Source of the DNA: Prevotellaceae bacterium UBA3646
GTDB lineage: Bacteria; Bacteroidota; Bacteroidia; Bacteroidales; Bacteroidaceae
NCBI GenBank assembly: GCA_002373535.1
Contig: DFKL01000101.1
Location: forward strand, 1,768-23,300
Reading direction: 5' to 3'
DNA length: 21,533 nucleotides
Below, in pieces: positions 15,441-21,533 of this stretch. The notes beneath the pieces were generated by a model. That model made no database searches. It worked only from the letters and a program-made list of their open reading frames with translations, and was not told the origin of the DNA. The stretch's first letter is position 1; each line of letters begins with the position of its first letter. Both the position numbers and the translations under genes were made by a program.

Positions 15441-16299
15441 TAGAACCGTATCCTGATATTTCGTTCAACAATATCTTGTTTACGCGTCGCCTTTCAGAGT
15501 CGTATATCCAGCCCCATTTGCAGAAATACTTGAACACACTTATCATGTGAATCAACGAAATCCTCCAGTTGTGGTACGAGAGACGCGTGAAACGATGATA
15601 GATACTTACCTCAGGATAGAACAGCGTCTTGTACCTGGCATGCAATCGTCTGCTGATGTCGATGTCCTCGGCATACATAAAGAATCGCTCGTCAAAAAGA
15701 CCGATCTCCTTCAATGCACTGATTCGCAGGAACATGAAACAGCCTGAAAGAAACGGGACGTTCATTACCTTGTCATATCCTGAGTGTCTCAATTCGTGCC
15801 TGTTATTCCTTTTCCTTATCATAAAACGTGGGAAAAAGAAGCGGCCGATCAGATCCAGCGGGCTTGGCAGAAGCTTTGCGACACGCTGTATCTCTCCGTT
15901 GAGATACAGAACCTTTGGCATTATCTGGGCAATGCTCCGGTCACTTTCCATTTTCTTCCATATGGCAGGCACCACCTCCGGTCCGAACCAGACATCAGGA
16001 TTCAGGACAAGATGGTATTCACTGCCTTCTGCTATGGCCTCGCGGATGGCTACATTATGCCCCCCTCCGTACCCGTTGTTGACATGCTTTATGTATTTCA
16101 GGACAAATCCGCGACTTATGTGCTTTCTGAACTCCTCGTCCCTGCGCATATATTCGTTAAGCTCACCCTCAAGTCTCGTAAATACGTCACTGTGGTCTAT
16201 AATCCAGAGTTTCTGTACAGGTGATATGAGGATACTGCGTAAAACAGCCTCCAGATCAAGCAGGTTATTGTTATATGTCACTATAGAGGCTGTAATCAT
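15430..16299 (-). CDS. GT2 family glycosyltransferase (rhamnosyltransferase/WbbL-like)
   Basis: Glycosyltransferase of 289 aa. It opens ITASIVTYNNNLLDLEAVLR. The segment HVNNGYGGGHNVAIREA (72-88) is the family's N.G.G.G.N motif, and LVLNPDVWF (97-105) carries the DxD-like metal-binding residue. VPFLSGCFMFLRISAL and FDERFFMYAEDIDISRRL (the D/E-D-D catalytic segment) follow in the C-terminal half. This arrangement is typical of the WbbL-like dTDP-rhamnose transferase group, but the donor is not certain. The TAG stop of the gene lies inside the first codons of wzi (11-nt overlap), and the start is 2 nt after the PorZ-like gene. It is thus part of the conserved-looking leftward operon and not the rightward cassette, so it may act early in chain assembly, perhaps just after the fusion enzyme (inference). 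Confidence 0.92.
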   Translation of the reverse strand: MITASIVTYNNNLLDLEAVLRSILISPVQKLWIIDHSDVFTRLEGELNEYMRRDEEFRKHISRGFVLKYIKHVNNGYGGGHNVAIREAIAEGSEYHLVLNPDVWFGPEVVPAIWKKMESDRSIAQIMPKVLYLNGEIQRVAKLLPSPLDLIGRFFFPRFMIRKRNNRHELRHSGYDKVMNVPFLSGCFMFLRISALKEIGLFDERFFMYAEDIDISRRLHARYKTLFYPEVSIYHRFTRLSYHNWRISLIHMISVFKYFCKWGWIYDSERRRVNKILLNEISGYGSNEE

Positions 16300-16301
16300 T
16301 G

Positions 16302-18716
16302 CTATTTCATAACAATAATTCGTGTAACGACGGTATTCTTTCCGTTCTTGTCACATGCGACCACATGATACACTCCGCTGGATACACGGTTACCCTTCAT
16401 ATTACAGCAGTTCCACACAACCTTGCCTCCTACGCTGCGCTCTCCCCATACGGCTTGTCCTGCACTCGACAGGATCTTGACCTCCGCACCGTCTGTCAGC
16501 CCTGTTATGGTCACCGGAACCGTAGAGCCCGGCTCGACAGGATTGGGATAGGCCTTCACTTTGTCCTCGTCCAATTCTTCCTCGGGTTCGGTAACTCCCT
16601 CGTCAAAACTGCACAGTCCCTTGTCTGTGGCAAACATTACCCTGCCCGAATACGGCTCTACCGCTATATCCTGGATATAGTTGCTCAGCAACGGGGTGTC
16701 TTCTGCAGTAAAATGACAGATGGTCTCCTGGCCGTTGTCATTGAACAGATATACGCCGTCGCTGGACGTCCCTACCCATTTGCGGTTTGCACCGTCTACG
16801 GCAATGGCAGTAACGGTTACGCCGTTAAGAAGGTAGTCTGCATAGCCGCTGCCGTCATCACGGTTGCGTATTATCTGATGGAACGTAAAGTCATCATCGA
16901 ACCAGCCAGCCGGATTTGTAATGACAAACAGGCCGTCGCTCGTACCGCACCATATCTCCCGGTCATGATCCTCTGCCATGCAAAAGAAACGGGTTGGATT
17001 ATATGTCGTACCGTTTTGGTTGGTTATAGTGCTGCGCAGGCGGCGATAATGACTGTCCGGCGTATTCAAGGCATCTCTCGTGTCGAATCCGAAAAAGCCC
17101 TTGGGCCCCTTGCCCGTATTGTCTATAAAGTCGGCAACGACGAAGTTTATTCCGCAGGAACTGAACAGATACTGGTATACATTGGTAGCACCTGCCAGTT
17201 CCTGATAATATAGCCCGAGCCACTTTCCATCCGGGCGTACAAGCCTGACGATGGTATCTGTCTGCTGGTTGGCCAGCCACAGGTTTCCCTTGCTGTCGTA
17301 CTGCAGGGCCGTGCATGTACAGTAGTCATAACTGTCTGCGAAGTCTCTTGCCAAAGGGATTATTTCCAATGGTGAATTGTCATGATTGTACAACTTGACG
17401 AACTTGACGTTTCCTTCATCGTCCATACGGTACTCGTGCAGTCCGTTCCTATAGACGGCACCATAGAAGTGTCTGTCGTCAGCCGGATCCTGGACAAGAC
17501 TGACTGCATTCCTATGGGACAGCTGCGGATAAGCAGCCTTTGCCCCGTCCTCGTCGAAACGGATCCACCTGTCGTCACTGCCGTCTGTTGCGTATCCACG
17601 TTCCTTGATCATCATAGTCTCGGGAAAATAGACAGCGGCCTGGGTATTGACGCCTCCTGCGACCAAAAGACGGTTCCCTGCATAATTCAGGCGATAGAAA
17701 GTGTCGCGCGTCGGGGAATTGACCGTAAACAGGCTTTCCTGACCGCCTACAAATGTCTTCTGCTCCGGATCGTACCCGTACCTTATGACGCCGTCCATGC
17801 CACTGGCTACGACCACACTTCTTGAATCTGCGACGTCGAAGGACTTCCAGGTATTCGGATAGCTGAAGAGCGTCGGGGTTGCATCCCCCTTGGCAAACAG
17901 GGCAAACGAGCCGGCAGTATTATCCATCAGCAGAGTATTGCCGTTCTTCCTGAACCTCACCATCTGCAGCCATGCCGGGAGCACCTCCTTGGACTGCGAC
18001 TTCAAGTCAATATAATGGACATTGTAGTCACATGCCACGTATATCCTGCCGTCGAAGATGACCATGTCCATAATGACACCCGACTTGAGCAACTCCCATC
18101 TGCCGGTTTCGCGGACTTCAGCCTTGGCAACGCCATACAGGCCTGTATCCGTACCTATATAATATATACCATCGGCCAATGAGACACAGTTCACCTTGGT
18201 ATTTAGCCGGTAAGTCTCACGAATTACGGCCTCCCGCGTATCCAGGTCGATAAATCCCCAGTCCATGCAAAGATATGCCTCCGTGCCACACTGGCTTATT
18301 GTATTTACCTCCTTGTCTGCCAGGGAACTGTTCTTCAGGAATGAGAGGTTGACGACTTCGTCGTCTTCGTCAAGCAAATCTATGTTATGGTCATCATACA
18401 GCAAGAGCAGACGGTGCGACATGTCATTGTAGCTCATACTCCTGACATGCTGCGAATTCAGTTCTCCAAGACTGTCATACGTACGGACACTGCCGTCATC
18501 TGCATCATAGCGGACCAGATTGCCTGAAGTAGCGGGCTGCCACGTCTTGACTACGTCAATCTGGCCTGTTCCCGTCATGATGGCATATATATAGCTTCCG
18601 CCACACACGACCTGGGCGGCCTCGGTATAGGAGGGATATACCCGCCACTCCCCTTCATAGGCAGAGGAGAGGAGGCATGTACACAGCAGTATCCATGACG
18701 ACAAAACGCGATGCAT
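16302..18716 (-). CDS. porZ: PorZ-like two-beta-propeller protein with T9SS type A sorting-like C-terminal domain
   Basis: Exported protein of 804 aa. I start it at the ATG at 18716, one base after the wzc stop, because MHRVLSSWILLCTCLLSSAYEG is a good signal peptide. The frame is open a further 58 codons upstream only because it crosses the repetitive end of wzc. Propeller blades of the Reg_prop type are visible, for example EIWCGTSDGLF (587-597), KWVGTSSDGVYLF (646-658) and VMFATDKGLCSF (693-704), with more degenerate blades toward the N-terminus. The last 89 residues (716-804) form the sorting-like domain: AYPNPV (722-727), then VKILSSAGQAVW, NMKGNRVSSGVYHV and RIIVMK. PorZ of Porphyromonas gingivalis (about 780 aa) has this domain order and helps the T9SS sortase attach A-LPS to cargo. 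A cargo protein with a propeller is the main alternative. The next gene (GT2) begins 2 nt after its stop. Confidence 0.78.
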   Translation of the reverse strand: MHRVLSSWILLCTCLLSSAYEGEWRVYPSYTEAAQVVCGGSYIYAIMTGTGQIDVVKTWQPATSGNLVRYDADDGSVRTYDSLGELNSQHVRSMSYNDMSHRLLLLYDDHNIDLLDEDDEVVNLSFLKNSSLADKEVNTISQCGTEAYLCMDWGFIDLDTREAVIRETYRLNTKVNCVSLADGIYYIGTDTGLYGVAKAEVRETGRWELLKSGVIMDMVIFDGRIYVACDYNVHYIDLKSQSKEVLPAWLQMVRFRKNGNTLLMDNTAGSFALFAKGDATPTLFSYPNTWKSFDVADSRSVVVASGMDGVIRYGYDPEQKTFVGGQESLFTVNSPTRDTFYRLNYAGNRLLVAGGVNTQAAVYFPETMMIKERGYATDGSDDRWIRFDEDGAKAAYPQLSHRNAVSLVQDPADDRHFYGAVYRNGLHEYRMDDEGNVKFVKLYNHDNSPLEIIPLARDFADSYDYCTCTALQYDSKGNLWLANQQTDTIVRLVRPDGKWLGLYYQELAGATNVYQYLFSSCGINFVVADFIDNTGKGPKGFFGFDTRDALNTPDSHYRRLRSTITNQNGTTYNPTRFFCMAEDHDREIWCGTSDGLFVITNPAGWFDDDFTFHQIIRNRDDGSGYADYLLNGVTVTAIAVDGANRKWVGTSSDGVYLFNDNGQETICHFTAEDTPLLSNYIQDIAVEPYSGRVMFATDKGLCSFDEGVTEPEEELDEDKVKAYPNPVEPGSTVPVTITGLTDGAEVKILSSAGQAVWGERSVGGKVVWNCCNMKGNRVSSGVYHVVACDKNGKNTVVTRIIVMK

Positions 18717-18717
18717 A

Positions 18718-21219
18718 CTACTTTTCCCTGTGAGATTTCCCGTCGTCCTTCCCATTACCGTAGGCACCGTACGTACCATAGCTGCCATACCTGTAGCCAT
18801 ATCCGTATCCGTATTTGCCGTAGCGGCCGTACTTGCCATAGTTTCCGTACTTGCCATAGCCGTAGTAGTATCCGTATTTACGTTTCTCAAGGTCCATTCC
18901 GTTCAGGACGATATTACATTTAGGCAGTTTGTTCTGCTTTGCAATATCGTTGATCATCTGGAAATTAGCCTTCGGGCTATAGTCTGCACGTGCCACGAAA
19001 ATGGTCATGTCTGCAAAATGTCCCATGTTCAACGTATCAGATACAAGGCCTACAGGCGCAGTATCCATTATAATATAGTCATACCTTTCTTTCAGGAACT
19101 CTACTGCCTTCTGCAGCATAGGACGTGAGAGCAATTCTGCCGGATTGGGCGGAATCACGCCTGCCGGCAATACGAACAGGTTGGGATTGATACCGGAATT
19201 GTAGATCTGTTCTGTCAGCAGCTCATAGTCAGGTTCCGGGTTTACCAGATAGTTGGTTATACCACGCTGCTCCGCCTTGAGGCCGAACAGCTTCACCAGC
19301 TGAGGCTTACGGATGTCGACACCCATGACGAGAACCTTCTTGCCAAGCAAGGCCAGCGACATGGCCATATTGGTAGCAACGAAGGTCTTGCCCTCGCCTG
19401 GTATACATGAGGTACAGATGATGACTTTCTCGCCCGGTTCCAATACGAAATTCAGGTTCGTGCGCAATCCGCGGAAGCACTCTTCCATCATATTGTTGCG
19501 GTTCTCACGGACGACGACTGCACGTTCTTCCTCGTCAAGCTCATGGGCAAACGGTATGTCGGCCAGGATTGCCAGGTCCGTAAGACGCTCTACGTCCTCA
19601 CGTCCCTCGATACGGTAGCGCAGGAAACTGAGGCCGAAGAACAATGCCAACGGGAAGAAGAAGCCTATCGCGAACGCTCCTGTCCAGATTATCTTGGTGT
19701 TAGGGGCAACCTGCCCACCCAGTACCGGCTCGTCAATCATACGTGCCTTTGTCGCAGTACTTGCCAACTGGATATAATTTTCCTCACGCTTTTGCAGCAG
19801 GGTAAGATACAGGCCGGCCTTGAGTTCCTGCTGACGCCCGATATTGGTCAGCACACGCTCCTGTGTCGGAGTCTCGCTGATACGGCCCGTAAACAGGTCG
19901 TACTGGCTGTCTGCACTGCTCTTCTGAATCTGCATATCGTTATAGATATTGTTCATATTGCTACGGATTACCGGCCACAAGTCCTGTGCCTGCTGGGTCA
20001 CCTGGACTACGGTGGGATGATCCTCGCTGGAGCCCTTCAGGTAGCGGTGGCGCTTCATTACGAGCTCGTTATATGTATCTATCATCTTTGTCAGGGATGC
20101 ATTGGTCAGGCCAAGATTGGCAGGAATAATCTGCAGGTAGTTGTTGGGGGAATCCATATAGTCCATCAACGTCCTGATAAGTGAGATCTGCGTCTGTATC
20201 TCCACCTGTTCCTTCTGATAGCTGGTGCTCTGGCTAAGCGCGGAAGATGCGTCATTGGCAAGGTTTATCAACTCGTTCTTGCGCTTGTAATGCTCCATAT
20301 TCCCCTCCGTGCTGTCCAGTTCCTGGCGGATAATATCAATACGGTTTGCTATGAACTGCTCGGTCTTGCGTGCCACCTCGTTCTTGTCTTCGTTGGCATC
20401 GTCATTGTAGCATCCGACCAACTCGGTAAGGAAGTCTATGGCACGCTCCTTCTTAGTATCCGTAAAGCTTACGACAGCCACGGTCGTAGTCTTCGTCGTA
20501 GCCTTTGCGTTCAGCCTGCCAGCATATCCGCGAGCAACTTCCTTCGGATTACGGATAGTCACATACAGCTTCTTGTCTGTCATGTGATGTCCGGGATTGC
20601 GTTGGAATATCAGCTGGCCGTACGGACTCTGCACATGTGCCGGGAAAGACGTTACGTTTCTCGCAAACGTCACCGCGCTGGGATCCTTCTTGTCGAACCT
20701 TCCCTCGACATATATACCGTTACCTTTTTTGGAAATCTCAAGTTTTATAGGTTTCTCAAGCTTGTCAAGCCGACTCTCCTCGAGGTCTACCAGAATCGGA
20801 CTGGACTTGTATATCTCACGGTCTGTAATACGACCTTCCGCGATATAGCTGACGTAAAGCTTCAGCTGTCTGACGGCGCGGGTGGAGACAGAGACGCTTC
20901 GGATAATCTCCAGCTCATTGTCAAAGCCGTTGGAAGCACTCATCATACCCAACTCTTCCAAGGAGAGATTGCCTGCCATACCGCGGCCCTTGCCGTCCTG
21001 TCCTTCCTTTATCAGCACCTTCATGCTTGCAGAATACGTCGGATCGGTGTATTTCAGGTAGACATATGCCATACTCATACATATGATAATCGACAATATC
21101 ACCCAATACCAGTTGAGGTAGAACAGCGTCCAGATGGTCTGGAACGTAAAGAAGCTCTTCTTCTCACTTTCCTCTGCGGCATTTGCATTCAGAAGATCAT
21201 GTTCCTTAAATTCTGTCAT
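18718..21219 (-). CDS. wzc: Wzc-like polysaccharide co-polymerase and tyrosine autokinase
   Basis: Inner-membrane protein of 833 aa, first gene of the leftward operon. TM1 lies at about 36-56 and TM2 at about 509-533. The large periplasmic part between them includes a Wzz-type domain, coiled-coil stretches (about 280-345 and 380-440) and the GNVR-region motif PTQER (451-455). The cytoplasmic BY-kinase domain carries Walker A SCIPGEGKT (604-612), Walker A' GVDIRKP (633-639) and Walker B YDYIIMDTAP (713-722). The C-terminal tail (782-820) holds 17 tyrosines in 39 residues in a Y-G-x pattern, the autophosphorylation cluster. In the family, cycling of this tail's phosphorylation controls polymer length and export. 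A Bacteroidota-type promoter lies about 50-80 nt upstream. The PorZ-like gene begins 1 nt after the TAG. Confidence 0.95.
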   Translation of the reverse strand: MTEFKEHDLLNANAAEESEKKSFFTFQTIWTLFYLNWYWVILSIIICMSMAYVYLKYTDPTYSASMKVLIKEGQDGKGRGMAGNLSLEELGMMSASNGFDNELEIIRSVSVSTRAVRQLKLYVSYIAEGRITDREIYKSSPILVDLEESRLDKLEKPIKLEISKKGNGIYVEGRFDKKDPSAVTFARNVTSFPAHVQSPYGQLIFQRNPGHHMTDKKLYVTIRNPKEVARGYAGRLNAKATTKTTTVAVVSFTDTKKERAIDFLTELVGCYNDDANEDKNEVARKTEQFIANRIDIIRQELDSTEGNMEHYKRKNELINLANDASSALSQSTSYQKEQVEIQTQISLIRTLMDYMDSPNNYLQIIPANLGLTNASLTKMIDTYNELVMKRHRYLKGSSEDHPTVVQVTQQAQDLWPVIRSNMNNIYNDMQIQKSSADSQYDLFTGRISETPTQERVLTNIGRQQELKAGLYLTLLQKREENYIQLASTATKARMIDEPVLGGQVAPNTKIIWTGAFAIGFFFPLALFFGLSFLRYRIEGREDVERLTDLAILADIPFAHELDEEERAVVVRENRNNMMEECFRGLRTNLNFVLEPGEKVIICTSCIPGEGKTFVATNMAMSLALLGKKVLVMGVDIRKPQLVKLFGLKAEQRGITNYLVNPEPDYELLTEQIYNSGINPNLFVLPAGVIPPNPAELLSRPMLQKAVEFLKERYDYIIMDTAPVGLVSDTLNMGHFADMTIFVARADYSPKANFQMINDIAKQNKLPKCNIVLNGMDLEKRKYGYYYGYGKYGNYGKYGRYGKYGYGYGYRYGSYGTYGAYGNGKDDGKSHREK
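18760..18876 (-). repeat. Imperfect 6/9-bp tandem repeat encoding the Tyr-Gly-rich tail of Wzc
   Basis: Codons 782-820 of the kinase gene are built from TAY-GGN and TAY-GGN-(AAR or other) units, read as Y-G, Y-G-K, Y-G-R, Y-G-N, Y-G-S, Y-G-T and Y-G-A. Units vary at the third base, so it is not a perfect microsatellite. Its low complexity keeps other frames open, which explains the spurious N-terminal extension of the PorZ-like frame. Confidence 0.8.
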
Positions 21220-21271
21220 AGTAACATGTATTTTATTATTTTTTTGACACGGTTAGATACAATTTAGCGTA

Positions 21272-21302
21272 CAAATATACAATATTCTTTCATACATACA
21301 AC
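21272..21302 (-). promoter_or_regulatory. Bacteroidota-type promoter of the leftward wzc operon
   Basis: On the minus strand, TATATTTG (21279 to 21272) matches the -7 consensus TAnnTTTG exactly. GTTG (21302 to 21299) lies 19 nt upstream and matches the -33 TTTG element at three of four positions. Transcription would start near 21266, giving a leader of about 45 nt before the wzc ATG at 21219. No start-proximal Shine-Dalgarno sequence is evident, as is common in this phylum. Confidence 0.6.
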
Positions 21303-21374
21303 ACTTTTCATCAAAAACTTACATACGCCAAATTTTATTTCATAACAGTCGTACCATCAAAAAAATTTTTTTAT

Positions 21375-21382
21375 TACCTTTG
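21375..21382 (+). promoter_or_regulatory. Probable -7 element of the gap promoter
   Basis: TACCTTTG fits the Bacteroidota -7 consensus TAnnTTTG, 52 nt before the gap ATG, giving a leader of roughly 45 nt. No clear TTTG -33 element is present at the expected distance. An A7T7 tract (21359-21372) lies immediately upstream, where it could bend the DNA. The promoter diverges from the wzc promoter about 100 bp away. Confidence 0.55.
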
Positions 21383-21434
21383 CACGCTTAAAAAAAAGAG
21401 GTTTTTATTCAAACAATTTAAAGATAAACGAATT

Positions 21435-21533
21435 ATGGAAAAAATTAAAGTTGGTATTAACGGTTTTGGCCGTATCGGAAGATTGGTTTTCCGCGCTTCC
21501 ATAGAAAGAGAAAATATCCAAGTGGTTGCCATC
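21435..21533 (+). CDS. gap: Glyceraldehyde-3-phosphate dehydrogenase, N-terminal part (3' truncated)
   Basis: The first 33 codons of type I NAD-dependent glyceraldehyde-3-phosphate dehydrogenase, the glycolytic enzyme that oxidises glyceraldehyde-3-phosphate to 1,3-bisphosphoglycerate. KIKVGINGFGRIGRLVFRA is the near-invariant NAD-binding Rossmann start with the GxGxxG motif; VVAI at the window edge is the next strand. The catalytic Cys and the rest lie outside the window. It diverges from the wzc operon and is a housekeeping gene that marks the edge of the polysaccharide locus; no functional link is implied. Confidence 0.96.
   Translation, partial: MEKIKVGINGFGRIGRLVFRASIERENIQVVAI

Noticed and set aside
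16299..17213. Plus-strand open frame of 304 codons opposite the PorZ-like gene
   Set aside because: It is antisense to the propeller and sorting-domain region, which has clear motifs; composition is that of a shadow frame.
18717..18890. In-frame N-terminal extension (58 codons) of the PorZ-like gene, rich in Thr, Ala and Met
   Set aside because: It lies wholly over the repeat-rich end of wzc in another frame, has no signal sequence, and a proper signal peptide begins at the ATG at 18716, one base after the wzc stop.
20290..21267. Long plus-strand open frame of 325 codons opposite wzc
   Set aside because: It is antisense to a gene with clear Walker motifs and shows no recognisable domain.

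Overview
The window is a polysaccharide (capsule, exopolysaccharide or O-antigen-like) biosynthesis and export locus from a member of the Bacteroidales (phylum Bacteroidota). Evidence for the lineage: a Bacteroidales-type Wzi outer-membrane protein, a Wzc-like tyrosine autokinase, a PorZ-like protein with a type IX secretion (T9SS) sorting-type C-terminal domain, and upstream sites resembling the Bacteroidota promoter TTTG-N19-21-TAnnTTTG. Host-like regions are about 50-58% GC by eye. This would suit a Prevotella-like organism, but genus cannot be fixed from this window.

Layout. (1) Positions 1-11464 hold one long rightward operon that begins upstream of the window: an SLBB-type export protein (5'-truncated), a Wzz-type chain-length protein, a Wzx flippase, a hexapeptide acetyltransferase, a Wzy-like polymerase, a GT2, a GT4, a secreted beta-helix protein, a GT2 and a GT4. 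Spacing is tight: 4-nt ATGA overlaps before the beta-helix gene and the last GT4, and a direct TAA/ATG junction before the second GT2. (2) Positions 11474-21219 hold a leftward operon, transcribed from the right: Wzc-like kinase, PorZ-like propeller protein, GT2, Wzi, a small lipoprotein and, after a 59-nt gap carrying a perfect dyad, a fusion of a WecA/MraY-type initiating phosphoglycosyltransferase with a GT2 glycosyltransferase. The two operons converge with only 9 nt between their stop codons. (3) At 21435 a divergent glyceraldehyde-3-phosphate dehydrogenase gene (gap) begins and runs off the window.

How the parts fit. The fusion protein would place the first sugar phosphate on undecaprenyl phosphate and may add the second sugar. 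The four separate cassette transferases and the GT2 at 15430 would extend the repeat unit, and the acetyltransferase would decorate it. Wzx would flip the unit and the Wzy-like protein would polymerise it under control of Wzz and/or Wzc. The SLBB protein would export the chain and Wzi would hold it at the surface. The beta-helix protein may modify or trim the polymer in the periplasm or outside. The PorZ-like gene ties the locus to T9SS or to A-LPS-like surface anchoring.

Composition is mosaic. GC falls from above 50% to about 30-40% inside the start of wzx (around 2320) and recovers through the polymerase gene. This marks the strain-variable core of the cassette. No tRNA, rRNA, IS element or CRISPR array was seen.
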